This document shows, one piece after another, positions 26,801-35,358 of a stretch of DNA of 64,000 nucleotides. Made by a program: the position numbers and the translations under genes. Origin of the DNA: Spirochaetota bacterium (GTDB lineage Bacteria > Spirochaetota > UBA12135 > COTS27 > JAFLEE01). The stretch's first letter is position 1. Every line of letters starts with the position of its first letter. The stretch is taken from the NCBI GenBank assembly GCA_017302015.1, contig JAFLEE010000012.1:25118-89117 (forward strand), given 5' to 3'. The notes beneath the pieces were generated by a model. The model searched no databases and had not been told where the DNA came from. It worked only from the letters and a program-made list of their open reading frames with translations.

Positions 26801-27426
26801 GGGGGAACTTGGGGAAGGCCCTGGGCCTGTTCAAGAGCGTGCTCGAGATGAACCCCGACGACCCCCTGGCCCAGCGCCAAGTCCAGGAACTCGCCAATAA
26901 TCTCAAGAAGCAGAAGGCGAAATCCCTGGCCGATGCCGAAGCTTCCTACAAGGCCGGCGATTTCCAGACCTCCATGGAGATCTGGCGCTCGGTGGTCGCC
27001 CTCGAGGGCACCAGCGCCGGGGAAAAGGCCGAACTCGAGGAGCGGATCGACCAGACCGCCCAGAAACGGCGCAATATCATCGACACCAAATCCCGCCAGG
27101 CCGCCGCCGAGGAGGAGGCGGGGCGCCTCGCCCGCGCCATCGAACTTTGGCAGGAACTCCTGTCGGTCGACCGGGGGAACGTCACGGCGAGCCGGCGCGT
27201 GGACGCCCTCTCCGCCCGCCTCGAAGGCCAGCGCCAAGCCGCCGCCTTCGCCTCGCGCCGCAGCGCCAACGAACTCTTCGAGCAGGGCGTCAACGCCTAC
27301 GCCCAAGAGAATTACGCCGAAGCGATCTCCGCGTGGGAACAGGTGCTCGCCGTCAACGCGGACGACGCCCGGGCCCGCCAATACATCCTGCGGGCCAAAG
27401 CCAAGCTCGCCTTGAAGGGAAAATGA
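23896..27426 (+). CDS. Outer-membrane barrel protein with long TPR array
   Basis: This is a 1176-residue secreted protein. After a signal peptide (residues 1-20) comes a region of alternating aromatic and polar strands (about 25-315) that looks like an outer-membrane beta barrel of PorV/UPF0164 type. The remaining about 850 residues are tandem TPR-like helices, about 17-20 repeats, with the usual pattern of FEKKDFLLARERFQAA followed by PKNEPA. ATG 23896 is preferred because the signal peptide follows and AGGA lies upstream. The barrel would hold a periplasmic or surface TPR scaffold for partner binding. It heads the operon and overlaps the propeller gene by ATGA. Confidence 0.7.
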   Translation: MIRRFRQALLASILWMSCLMAYEGGFIPFGELINPFPEQNVLGLLSPWLLQSSPSLRYNSAFASFFSWNDFSFAYRPAGTPDTFIGGVAFNRDLSRKLTLSGNFKFLSVDNIPSINTGAYLASLRLQSYSLTPSVSFKILPFLSASVETELSTLEFSGERSWDFNFSMSGAVELTNRLWIFEKSAFGFSARNLIGLFNSNTAAMQFQAMAGSRSWGDRLSYGVGVTMVPLPGALRPDFFGLDLAVSVFLFDLWRINLGLVGIGGEGMSFNASTSLTFNQFQFTFGLHNLAMSASAATVDKSKLELLFGLSIFYAPSMVMDNRKLMRELQKVNQFLERGRAEFEARRYREAISTYQACLQFKNDVDDAKRGLQEAQAALARAIDGGIAAGRRQIEEHDYLAAIGSLDQALGYDPANEVATRYRNLARQSLMGEKKSILERVGVFLKGKKLDEAKAQADAAFAIDPTDPQVQKAREDVDRAFAERVAEKEKQRKVQELLQIADGEMDKRNYEEAGSFYRQATNFGASASLLREWLERLAARKVKDERDDRVNNLFAKGQEALLSGTNLAGGLDLLAFALVLDPSHEAAREMMAKYDGARRVMVSNLNAAGLEAYRSSSWDEARSNFDRALALDPANVESQRYQRQVEETVNRKFDEFMGRAVAQEREGKLGEARQSYQAAQAVKPGDGKAKAAVSDLTARITSLVSERRDKAQLLFKDRKFAEAKATLLSLTRDFGADPQADALLEQIDVFVDAGNRFKELQVQFANRNFAGAKAIADRIHAVRPDFPGLADLKKRIDEEFERENREENLSKIFQDGVVEFKKKNWAAAIAKWEEVRKLDPKNELVSEYVEQANQKRKEAEDRDYTEGVAAFEKKDFLLARERFQAAVKANPKNEPARKYLADLQFELENLKKQQTSRAAAFFKAGQYEETLKVYELLKRIDGDAFDQEDAVYRNRNAIDFLSKGETAKRGGNLGKALGLFKSVLEMNPDDPLAQRQVQELANNLKKQKAKSLADAEASYKAGDFQTSMEIWRSVVALEGTSAGEKAELEERIDQTAQKRRNIIDTKSRQAAAEEEAGRLARAIELWQELLSVDRGNVTASRRVDALSARLEGQRQAAAFASRRSANELFEQGVNAYAQENYAEAISAWEQVLAVNADDARARQYILRAKAKLALKGK

Positions 27427-30194
27427 GATCCTGCCTTCCCCTCCTGCGCCACGCCTTGGGCGGGCATCCCCGGGATAAACCGGTGTTCCCGGCGGCCGCG
27501 CTCCTCGCGTGCGTCCTCCTCGCGGCGCACCTTCCTGCCCAGGTCAAGCAGGGGAACCTCTCCTGGTCCAACCTTCGCGCCCCCGTGGTGAAGAACCTCA
27601 ACGTACGGGCCTTCGCCCGGGACCGGGACCATGTCTTTTGGGGAACCCGTAGCGGGTTCTATTTCCTCCATAAGTCCGAAGGGAGGCTCTCCAGCCTTTT
27701 CACGCCCTTCGACAGCGTGGAGATCACGGGCATCCACCCGGTGGGGAACGACACCGTGTGGTTGGCCACCTGGAGCGGGGTGTATAAGGTCGACTTGGCC
27801 AACCTCAAGGTGCTCGCCCATTACACGAAAGCGGGGGAGAAGGAGATGGACGGCACCCCGTCTTTCGGCGGCCTCAGTTCCGACTCCATCAAGGCCATCT
27901 CGGGCAACGACGAGTACATCTACGTGGGCACCGACCGCTGGGGGATCAACCTCATCGACGCGCGAACCGGCTTGGTCCTCAAGGAGCGCATCACCACCAT
28001 CGACGGCCTGCCCTCCGACCGCATCCGCGACATCGCCATCTTCCCCTCGCTCCTCCTGGTCTCCACGGAGCAGGGCATCGCCTGGCAGGCCCGCTGGGAC
28101 CGCCTTTGGGAAAGCCCCCCCGACAATTCCCCCGCCAAGGGCGCCAAGGCCCAACAGGCTGTCTATCTCGACGGCCGCATTTGGTTGGCCACCGGCGGCG
28201 ATGGCCTCCTCGTTTTTTCGCCCGACACCCCCGATATCGTCGCCTCCTATACCGTCGCCAAGCGCATCCTGCCCTCCGATTCGGTGCGCTGCCTGGCGGT
28301 GGACGGCCGCAAGCTCTGGGTCGCGACCCTGGAGGGCCTCGCCCGGGTGGATATCGAGACCCTCGAATGGGAGGCCTTCGCGCCGTTCACCCGCGAACTG
28401 CTCACCCGAGTCTTCATCGACGGCAATCGGGTGTACGCGGGCAGCGACGGCGAGGGGGTCTATTTCGCCGACAAGGGAACCCCGGAGATCGCTTTCTACC
28501 CGGAACTGCGGTTCAATGAACGGCGCATGAGCCTCATGGGGGCCATGGTGGGGGACCGCGAGATCCGCCCCCTGGAGCCCGGCCAACTCCGTTTCCGCGA
28601 TGCCGATATGCAATCGACCTACACCACGGGCGGGGTCAGCCTCGTGCCCCACAGCAACGGCAACCTCTTCCACGACACCGTCGCCGAGATCGATTTCACC
28701 AAGGCGACGGGCGGGGTGGGAAAAATCTGGAATTTCGAGATCCGCATCGATGTGCTGGACGTCTTGGGGCGCAGCAACCGGGCCACCGAGCGCTTCATCT
28801 ACGACTCCAAGAAGCCCCGCATCGACCTCGTAAAGTTCGCCTCCGAGTCGGTGGCCTACACGGCCGAGCGCGTCATGCGCTTCGACGGCAAGGTAGTGGA
28901 GAAGCGGGTGTGGGAGTTCACCGCCGCCGTGAACGGGGATCCCCAACCCGTGACCCTCGACCGCTACGGAAATTTCGCCGAGCGCCTCGCGCTGCGGCCC
29001 GGCACCAACCAGGTGGTCTTCCATTGCATGGACTATTGCCGCAATGAAACCAGCCGCGGCGTGACGGTCATCTTCGACGATGCCAAACCCGCCCTCGTGG
29101 AGGCCCCCGGGGAGATCACCTCGGCCGAGGCGAACGCCTCCCTCTCCTTCGCCTACGCCACCGAGCACCTGGAAAGCGCCGTCATCCGCGACCCTGAAAC
29201 CCCCCTGCCGATCCAATGCCAGATCGATCCATCGACGCGGCGCATCATCGCCTCGGTGCGCACCCCCGAAAAGCCGCGGGAGTACCGGTTGGAACTCGTC
29301 AGCCGCGCCCGCCAGAAGGCCTCCTACCCGTTCACGCTCCTCCGCGACGCCGATAAGCCCGCCATCCTCCTCAACGACGAGACGAACGAGATCACCACCG
29401 ATTTCAAGAGTTATATCCTCGGCGGCACGGTGCGCTCGCCCGTGGCCGTCACGCTGAACGCCTGGCTGGGCAAGCAGGCCCTCGCGGTGGATTACAACCC
29501 GGCCTCCCAGCGCTTCCGCGTCACCGTGGCCATGTCGGAGGCGACCAACCGGGTGCGCCTCGTCGCGGCCAATGGCCCGAGCCGCTCGGCCGAAAAATGG
29601 GTCACGCTCTATTCCCGCTTGCGTGAGAACGGCCCCGCCGCCACCGCGGAAGGAAGCGCGGGGGAAATGGAGCGGCTGCGGCGGGAGAACGAGGCCCTCC
29701 GGGCCCAAAAACGGGTGGTGGTTGCGGTCAATACCGGGCCTCCCAGCGCATTCTTTTCCACCGTGCCCTGCCTGCTCCTCGAGAAGGTCGCCTCCTCCGA
29801 GGCGCTCTCAGCCGTGGCCAGGCGATTCTACGGGGATGAGCGCCATGTGGAACTCCTGGCGGCGGTGAACGCCTCCATCCCCGGGGAGGCCCTCGGGCGG
29901 CGTGGGCTCCTCGTCATCCCCAACGGGGCCATGCTCGACCTCCTGGAACGCTCCGCCAATCCGGCCCTCCTCGACCTCATCCAGGCGGTGGCCGAGGCCC
30001 AATTCAACGGGGAAACGGCCACCCCGCAGCGGCTAAGGCAATCCCTCTCCGGGCACGGGGGGGGCTACCAGGCCACCGTGGAGCGCGATTCGGTCGTTTT
30101 GGCCCCCGGTCAAGTTACCCCGCCCGGGACACGACAATGGAACCGGATCGCCTTGACCACAACGGGGAACCTGGTACGTGTCAACCTTCTATAG
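27423..30194 (+). CDS. Secreted beta-propeller protein with LysM-like end
   Basis: This 923-residue exported protein has a hydrophobic signal at about residues 20-38. The region 50-360 has seven or eight repeats of the Reg_prop type, such as VWLATWSGVYKVD, IYVGTDRWGINLID and LWVATLEGLARVD, which form a propeller like the sensor domains of hybrid two-component kinases. No kinase follows. Residues 370-720 look like Ig-like strands. Near the C-terminus (about 795-845) LSAVARRFYGDE and GLLVIP resemble a LysM peptidoglycan-binding unit. The ATG overlaps the barrel-TPR stop. Confidence 0.65.
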   Translation: MRSCLPLLRHALGGHPRDKPVFPAAALLACVLLAAHLPAQVKQGNLSWSNLRAPVVKNLNVRAFARDRDHVFWGTRSGFYFLHKSEGRLSSLFTPFDSVEITGIHPVGNDTVWLATWSGVYKVDLANLKVLAHYTKAGEKEMDGTPSFGGLSSDSIKAISGNDEYIYVGTDRWGINLIDARTGLVLKERITTIDGLPSDRIRDIAIFPSLLLVSTEQGIAWQARWDRLWESPPDNSPAKGAKAQQAVYLDGRIWLATGGDGLLVFSPDTPDIVASYTVAKRILPSDSVRCLAVDGRKLWVATLEGLARVDIETLEWEAFAPFTRELLTRVFIDGNRVYAGSDGEGVYFADKGTPEIAFYPELRFNERRMSLMGAMVGDREIRPLEPGQLRFRDADMQSTYTTGGVSLVPHSNGNLFHDTVAEIDFTKATGGVGKIWNFEIRIDVLDVLGRSNRATERFIYDSKKPRIDLVKFASESVAYTAERVMRFDGKVVEKRVWEFTAAVNGDPQPVTLDRYGNFAERLALRPGTNQVVFHCMDYCRNETSRGVTVIFDDAKPALVEAPGEITSAEANASLSFAYATEHLESAVIRDPETPLPIQCQIDPSTRRIIASVRTPEKPREYRLELVSRARQKASYPFTLLRDADKPAILLNDETNEITTDFKSYILGGTVRSPVAVTLNAWLGKQALAVDYNPASQRFRVTVAMSEATNRVRLVAANGPSRSAEKWVTLYSRLRENGPAATAEGSAGEMERLRRENEALRAQKRVVVAVNTGPPSAFFSTVPCLLLEKVASSEALSAVARRFYGDERHVELLAAVNASIPGEALGRRGLLVIPNGAMLDLLERSANPALLDLIQAVAEAQFNGETATPQRLRQSLSGHGGGYQATVERDSVVLAPGQVTPPGTRQWNRIALTTTGNLVRVNLL

Positions 30195-31470
30195 AAGCCG
30201 GTTTTTCTGGATCTCCGTCGCCCTGACCGTCTTCGCGGGTTTGGGCGCCGCCGTCATCCATGCGGTCACCCAGGGCCGCGCCTTCGAGAAGGTCCTCGTC
30301 GGGGAGCTTTCCGCCCGCCGCGGTCGCCTGGAAGACCTGGCCCGCCGGCGTGAAATCGTCACCTTGCCCCTCGAAGCGGCACGTGGATCGTCCCTGGGGG
30401 TTTCCAACGCCAATCAGGTGCTTTCCGCGTTCCTGGCCAAGGAAGGCTGGGTGGATGCCCTCTGGGTTTACCCAGCTTCCGGACCCCAAAGGATCCTCGC
30501 CCTCCGCCGTCCGGATTCCTCTGGACGAGGAGAGGAATTGACCGATTTGGAGAAGCGCCATGGCGCGGCGCTCCCCCCCGAAAACGGTTTCTGGCTCAGT
30601 TCCAAGTCCCAGACCTGGCTCCTCATGCGCATCGAAGTTCCGGGCCTTTTTTCCACGGCGGGGTGGCTCTATGCCTTGGCCGATCCATGGGCCAACGGGG
30701 TACACAAACTCTTTCCGCTCTCCGTTGTGACCCGGGCGGAGGAGGGGGCTATGGTAAGCGCTCCCTGGCCGGGCGGGGGAGGGTTTTGGGGGATGGCGGG
30801 GGATGGCTTCGTCACCATGCGACGGATCGTCATATCGGGGAAGCCCGTATACCTTCGCCTTCGGATCCCTTGGCCTTGGTTCCTCGGTGTGATCGCCCTC
30901 CTAACCGCGGCTCTTCTGCTCGGCTCGACCAAGGTCCATGGGTGGCATCGGCGGCCTCCACGAAAAAAGGGGCATAAAGATCGGGCCTTGGGTACCCACG
31001 TCGCCCAAGTCGTCAGCCAGGAGATGGGGCCCGCCCTACGGCGTATGCAACGCGAGGTTCAAACCCTCGTGCGCCGCATCAGCCGCGACGAGGTGGAGCG
31101 CCGCTACGGGGGGGACGGCTTCCGCAACCTCCGGGATTATACCGAGCGCACCGCCGCCAAGACCCCCGAAGAACTCAAGGCCGAAGAGGCCCTCTACGCC
31201 GGTATGAAGCTCCCCGAGGGCAAAAAAACGGCCCTCATCAAGGATCCCAACGTCCCCACGGAGATCGTCTTCGACTTCGACATCGGCGACCTCATCACCG
31301 ACGCCCCCTTCGACGCCGAAGCCGCCGCCGTGGAGGCCGCGGAAGCGGCCCGCTCGACGGAGGATTACTCGGAAGGCAAGACCAAGATGGTGGAGGACGG
31401 GGCGGAAAAGAAGTTGGTATTTGATGATACGCTCCTCGGAAGGTTCGACGAGATCGATACAGGAAACTGA
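30178..31470 (+). CDS. Two-TM envelope protein with acidic cytoplasmic tail
   Basis: This 430-residue protein of unknown family has one helix near the N-terminus (about residues 9-30), about 200 presumably periplasmic residues, a second helix (about 232-250), a basic stretch HRRPPRKKGHK, and a cytoplasmic tail of about 170 residues. The tail is rich in Glu, Asp and Ala and ends FDDTLLGRFDEID. The GTG start lies inside the end of the propeller gene (17-nt overlap). The layout suggests a link between periplasmic propeller and TPR proteins and the cytoplasmic ATPase or cyclase. That is inference. Confidence 0.55.
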   Translation: MSTFYRSRFFWISVALTVFAGLGAAVIHAVTQGRAFEKVLVGELSARRGRLEDLARRREIVTLPLEAARGSSLGVSNANQVLSAFLAKEGWVDALWVYPASGPQRILALRRPDSSGRGEELTDLEKRHGAALPPENGFWLSSKSQTWLLMRIEVPGLFSTAGWLYALADPWANGVHKLFPLSVVTRAEEGAMVSAPWPGGGGFWGMAGDGFVTMRRIVISGKPVYLRLRIPWPWFLGVIALLTAALLLGSTKVHGWHRRPPRKKGHKDRALGTHVAQVVSQEMGPALRRMQREVQTLVRRISRDEVERRYGGDGFRNLRDYTERTAAKTPEELKAEEALYAGMKLPEGKKTALIKDPNVPTEIVFDFDIGDLITDAPFDAEAAAVEAAEAARSTEDYSEGKTKMVEDGAEKKLVFDDTLLGRFDEIDTGN

Positions 31471-31471
31471 C

Positions 31472-32239
31472 GTGGAACCCCGTATTTTGTGCTGCGCCAA
31501 CCAGAAAGGGGGGGTGGGGAAGACCACCACCACCCTCGCCCTGGCCCATGTCCTGGCCCGCCGGGGGCACGAGGTGCTCGTCATCGACCTCGACCCCAAC
31601 GCCCACGCCACCTCCATGCTCCTGCCCCGGGAGACCAAACCCAAAGCCACCGCCATCGACCTGCTTTTCGGACGCTCGGGCGACCCGGTGGTGAAGACCG
31701 CCGATCCCAAGATCCATCTCGTCCCCGGGAGCGCTTCGCTGTGCGAGTTCGAGAGCCGCTATAGCCGGGAACCCCACCGGGCCCTCTTCCTCGACAAGGT
31801 CCTCCCCAAACTGGTCCGCGGCAAGCCCTGGGAATACGTGCTCATCGACACCCCGTCCACGGTGGGCGCCCTCCAATACAATTCGGTGACGGCGAGCGAC
31901 CTCGTCATCGTGCCGGTGGTGCCCGAGTTCCTTGCGCTCAACGGCTTCAATAACCTGCTCGTCTCGCTGCGCGCCGTGCGCGAGCGCCTCAAGAAGAACG
32001 TGAAGTACTTCGTGCTCTTCACCATGGCCCGCCCCGACCTCGATTCCCAGAAGCGCATCCTCGAGTGGGCCGACGCCAAGATCAAGGACATCCACTTCGC
32101 CACCCATATCGCCTGGGACGCCCGCTTCCTCGAGGCCAGCGCCAGCGCCATGAACATCATCGACCAGTTCCCCGACAGCGACGGGGCCCTCGCCTACGAC
32201 GCCCTCTGGGCCGAGATCGAGCGCGTGCTCGCCGCCTGA
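31472..32239 (+). CDS. ParA/MinD-family ATPase
   Basis: This 255-residue deviant-Walker ATPase has CANQKGGVGKTTTTLAL (about residues 8-24), DLDPNAHAT and LIDTPSTVGALQYNS. The family positions chromosomes, plasmids or protein clusters on membranes or nucleoid. There is no ParB and no parS cluster nearby, which argues for positioning a protein assembly rather than DNA. GTG at 31472 has AGGA 7 nt upstream. It is 1 nt after the upstream gene and 5 nt before the cyclase. Confidence 0.82.
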   Translation: MEPRILCCANQKGGVGKTTTTLALAHVLARRGHEVLVIDLDPNAHATSMLLPRETKPKATAIDLLFGRSGDPVVKTADPKIHLVPGSASLCEFESRYSREPHRALFLDKVLPKLVRGKPWEYVLIDTPSTVGALQYNSVTASDLVIVPVVPEFLALNGFNNLLVSLRAVRERLKKNVKYFVLFTMARPDLDSQKRILEWADAKIKDIHFATHIAWDARFLEASASAMNIIDQFPDSDGALAYDALWAEIERVLAA

Positions 32240-32244
32240 AGAAC

Positions 32245-33900
32245 ATGGCTGAGTACACCGGCCTCCAGCACGTGCTCTCCGACATCGAGGGCAACCGCGA
32301 CGTCCAGGGCGAGGCGTCGCCCAAGGCGGCCGTCCAGTCCGACACGCCGCCCCGCATCGGCTTCTCCATCGCCCTGAAACTCATGGCGTTCTTCCTGCCG
32401 GTGATCATTGCGATCATCGGGGTGCTCACTTGGGTCGTCGTGGTGCGCATCCAGGAAGTCCAAGTGCAGGCCATGCGCACGAAGGGCCGCATCATGGCCA
32501 GCCAGGCCGCGCGGGCGATGTACGAGGGCATGGCCCTCCTCACGCAGAGCGCCCAGAACGAGAGCGCCGAGGCCTACCGCAAGCGCGTCTTCGAGGTGCT
32601 CGCCGTCAACATCGCCCCGCCCTGCCAGGAATTGGTCAAGATCGAGGACGTCTCCTACATCCTCGTCCATGACAGCCGGCAGAAACTCCTGTGGTCCGGC
32701 GGGGAGGACCTCGCGGTGACCAGCAACGGCGCCATCCCTCTGTACCCGGATGCGTCCATGGCGGACGGCGGCAAGGAACTCATCCAACTCTTCACCTCGA
32801 AACCGCTCGAGGGGCTCTCCCAGGCCGGGGGCGCCCTCAACCGCCTCCTGAGACTCAAGAACCAGATCTTCGACATCTCGGCCCCCGTCGCCGCCAGCGG
32901 CGCGAAGAGCAAGGACGGCGAGATCCACGTCGGTTTCTCCAGCGAGCGCGCCAACCGCGAGATCCTCGCGACCGTCCAGAGCATCCTCACCGTGGCCCTC
33001 GGGGCCATCGGCATCTCGATCGTGGTCTCGATCCTCATCTCCCTCATCTTCACCCGCCCCATCACGAGGCTCAAGAACGTCATGGTGCGCGTCGGGCAGG
33101 GCGACCTCAGCCAACGCGTGAAGATCAGCGGGCGCGACGAGGTGGGCCTTCTCACCTGGAACTTCAACCGCATGGTCGACGAGATCGCCGAGAAGGAGAA
33201 GATGCGCGCCAGCTTCGGCAAGGCGGTCAGCGAGGAGATCGTCGAGGTCATGATGTCCGGCGAGCTCTTCCTCGGCGGCGAGGAGAAGGCCGTCACCATG
33301 CTCTTCTCCGACATCCGCTCCTTCACCAAGACCTCCGGCAACCTCACCCCCTCCGGGGTGATGGAGATGCTCAACGAGTACTTCACGCGCATGGAGTACG
33401 TGGTGAACAAGAACCTGGGCATCATCGACAAGTACGTGGGCGACGAGATCATGGCGATCTTCGGCGCCACCGACCCGAACCAGGACCACGCCGAGAACGC
33501 CTGCCGCTGCGCCGTCGAGATGATCCTCGAACTCGCCAAGCTCAACCAGGAGCGCGAGGCCCGCGGGCAACTCCCCCTCAAGATCGGCATCGGCATCAAC
33601 ACGGGCATCGTCACCGCCGGCATGCTCGGCAGCCAGAACCGCATGAACTACACGGTCATCGGCGACACGGTGAACATGGCCTCGCGGCTGTGCGACGCCG
33701 GCGGCAGCCACGGGTTCGCGCCCATCGTCATCGCCGAAGACACCTACGAGCGGGTGAAAGACCTCGTGAAGGTGCGCACCGGGCACTCGGTGATGGCCAA
33801 GGGAAAATCGCGGCCGGTGAAGATCTATGAACTCCTGGGCATCGCCGACCGCAAGACCACCATCGAACTGAAGCTCGCCCGGCTCCAGACGGGGATCTAG
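32245..33900 (+). CDS. Membrane-bound class III adenylate/guanylate cyclase
   Basis: This 551-residue protein has a cytoplasmic tail, a helix (about residues 43-66), a periplasmic sensing region, a second helix (about 248-273), a HAMP domain (275-325) and a class III cyclase domain (about 345-530). Catalytic residues are in place: both metal aspartates (FSDIRSFT and VGDEIMAIFG), a purine-contact lysine in IDKYVGDE, and NMASRL with the transition-state Asn/Arg. It should make cAMP in response to an envelope signal. ATG 32245 is chosen because it follows the ParA stop by 5 nt. Confidence 0.88.
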   Translation: MAEYTGLQHVLSDIEGNRDVQGEASPKAAVQSDTPPRIGFSIALKLMAFFLPVIIAIIGVLTWVVVVRIQEVQVQAMRTKGRIMASQAARAMYEGMALLTQSAQNESAEAYRKRVFEVLAVNIAPPCQELVKIEDVSYILVHDSRQKLLWSGGEDLAVTSNGAIPLYPDASMADGGKELIQLFTSKPLEGLSQAGGALNRLLRLKNQIFDISAPVAASGAKSKDGEIHVGFSSERANREILATVQSILTVALGAIGISIVVSILISLIFTRPITRLKNVMVRVGQGDLSQRVKISGRDEVGLLTWNFNRMVDEIAEKEKMRASFGKAVSEEIVEVMMSGELFLGGEEKAVTMLFSDIRSFTKTSGNLTPSGVMEMLNEYFTRMEYVVNKNLGIIDKYVGDEIMAIFGATDPNQDHAENACRCAVEMILELAKLNQEREARGQLPLKIGIGINTGIVTAGMLGSQNRMNYTVIGDTVNMASRLCDAGGSHGFAPIVIAEDTYERVKDLVKVRTGHSVMAKGKSRPVKIYELLGIADRKTTIELKLARLQTGI

Positions 33901-33903
33901 GCC

Positions 33904-34239
33904 ATGGAAGGCGCCACGTTCCTGCGCGATACGCGCTACCCGATCCCCCCCGACGCACAGGTCAGCGGGGGCGTGCGCCTCCTCGGCACGAGCAGCCGCG
34001 TCGCGGTGGAGCGCCTCGTCGATCTCAGCGCGGCCGGGCTGCGCTTCGTCTGCAAATCGCCGTTCCAGGAGAAGACCGACGTCGACGTCCTCCTCCACAT
34101 AGGATCCTACAAGTTGAAGTTCATCGGGCAGGTCCTGCGGATCACCGAGGCCGACGGCGGGCGCTGGGATATCTTCGTGAGTTTCCAGACCATCTCCGAG
34201 GTCAATCTGCGGAAACTCTTCTCCCTCGTGAAGACCTAA
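33904..34239 (+). CDS. PilZ-like domain protein, degenerate
   Basis: This 111-residue protein follows the cyclase by 3 nt. It contains a DxSxxG motif (DLSAAG, about residue 41) in a PilZ-like beta context. The N-terminal RxxxR motif that holds c-di-GMP is not intact (RDTRYPI), so it may bind another ligand or only protein. The end looks helical (VNLRKLFSLVKT). Compare the canonical PilZ at 63658. Confidence 0.6.
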   Translation: MEGATFLRDTRYPIPPDAQVSGGVRLLGTSSRVAVERLVDLSAAGLRFVCKSPFQEKTDVDVLLHIGSYKLKFIGQVLRITEADGGRWDIFVSFQTISEVNLRKLFSLVKT

Positions 34240-34250
34240 GCGGCCTTCCC

Positions 34251-35171
34251 ATGCTGGTCGCCCAAAAACTCGCCAAACGCTACGGTTCCTTCACGGCCCT
34301 CGACGACGTTTCCTTCACGCTTCCCCGGGGCTCGGTGACGGCGCTCCTGGGCCCCAACGGGGCCGGGAAAACGACCCTTTTGCGCATCCTCACGGGCTTC
34401 CATCCCCCGAGTTCGGGGAATTTCACCCTCGATCGCCTCGATGCCGCCCAGGATCCCCGGGCCCTCAAGCGGCGCATCGGCTACCTCCCCGAGCAGCCCC
34501 CGCTCTATCCCGAACTTCGCGTGGGGGAATACCTCGATTTCGTCGCGGCCATCAAGGGCATCCCCCGGGCCAAGCGGCGCGCCGCCATCGGCCGCGCCCT
34601 GGAAGCCGTCTCCCTCGGCGAGCGCTCGCGCCAACTCCTCGGCACCCTCAGCAAGGGTTATCGCCAGAGGGCCGGGCTCGCCATGGCCATCCTGGGGGAA
34701 CCCGATCTCCTCATCCTCGACGAGCCGACCTCCGGCCTCGACCCCAACCAGACCATGGAGATCCGCGAAACCATCCAAAGCCTCGCGCGCAGCTCCACGG
34801 TGCTCTTTTCCTCCCATCTCCTGCCCGAAGTCGAGGCGGTTTGCGACCGTTTCCTGGTCCTGCGGGAGGGGCGGCTCCTCGCCTCGGCGAGCCGGGAAGA
34901 GATCCGGGCGATGTCCAAGGGAGGGGGGTACGGCACGATACGGGTGGTCCTTGGCTCGGGGGAGGCGGGGTCCCTGGCCGCCAAAGCCAGGGAAGCTCTG
35001 GCCCTGGAACGGGTCGAGGCCGACGGAAACGCGATTCTCTGCTCGGATCCCAGGCTTCCCGGGCTGACGGGCGAACTTATCCGGCTTTTAGCCGTCTCAG
35101 GGGCCGATATCCGTGAAGTCCACCCCATTGGGGGCGGTTTGGAGGACTTTTTCCGTAAACTGACCCACTGA
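34251..35171 (+). CDS. ABC transporter ATP-binding protein (GldA/NosF-like)
   Basis: This 306-residue ATPase has Walker A GPNGAGKTTLL (about residue 35), signature LSKGYRQR (a common variant of LSGGQ), Walker B LLILDEPTSGLDP and the H-loop SSHLLPEVE. A C-terminal ferredoxin-like extension, as in GldA and drug-exporter ATPases, follows. It is 11 nt after the PilZ-like gene. No permease partner of its class follows; the next genes are MalF/MalG-type importer permeases with a separate promoter. Confidence 0.88.
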   Translation: MLVAQKLAKRYGSFTALDDVSFTLPRGSVTALLGPNGAGKTTLLRILTGFHPPSSGNFTLDRLDAAQDPRALKRRIGYLPEQPPLYPELRVGEYLDFVAAIKGIPRAKRRAAIGRALEAVSLGERSRQLLGTLSKGYRQRAGLAMAILGEPDLLILDEPTSGLDPNQTMEIRETIQSLARSSTVLFSSHLLPEVEAVCDRFLVLREGRLLASASREEIRAMSKGGGYGTIRVVLGSGEAGSLAAKAREALALERVEADGNAILCSDPRLPGLTGELIRLLAVSGADIREVHPIGGGLEDFFRKLTH

Positions 35172-35229
35172 GGCGGGCCCGCCCCCCACGGACCCCCGTA
35201 ACCCACGGTTGACAGGCCGGGGGTCAAAG

Positions 35230-35258
35230 TTGAAATAATTGATGAAAACGTATAACAT
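35230..35258 (+). promoter_or_regulatory. Promoter of the permease pair
   Basis: TTGAAA (35230-35235) and TAACAT (35253-35258) are 17 nt apart. A leader of about 95 nt follows before the MalF-like gene, whose ribosome site is CAGGAG. AT-rich sequence here contrasts with the GC-rich flanks. Confidence 0.5.
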
Positions 35259-35358
35259 ACGGCACTCGAGACCTGCGCGGTCTTCCCCATGCCTGAAAGG
35301 CGCGGGAACCCGGCGGGTGCGGAGTGGTCGGAAGTCGGGATTTTCACAGGAGCGCTGA

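Noticed and set aside
23890..27381. Minus-strand open frame of 1163 codons
   Set aside because: It is the antisense of the barrel-TPR gene. The long opening is an effect of high GC at third codon positions; the residues (Gly, Glu, Leu, Val runs) are not protein-like.
31472..32239. Plasmid or chromosome partition locus
   Set aside because: There is no ParB gene and no parS-like cluster; the operon context points to another use of the ParA-type ATPase.
32194..34098. Minus-strand open frame of 634 codons
   Set aside because: Antisense shadow of the cyclase gene, with His/Asp-rich composition and no motifs.
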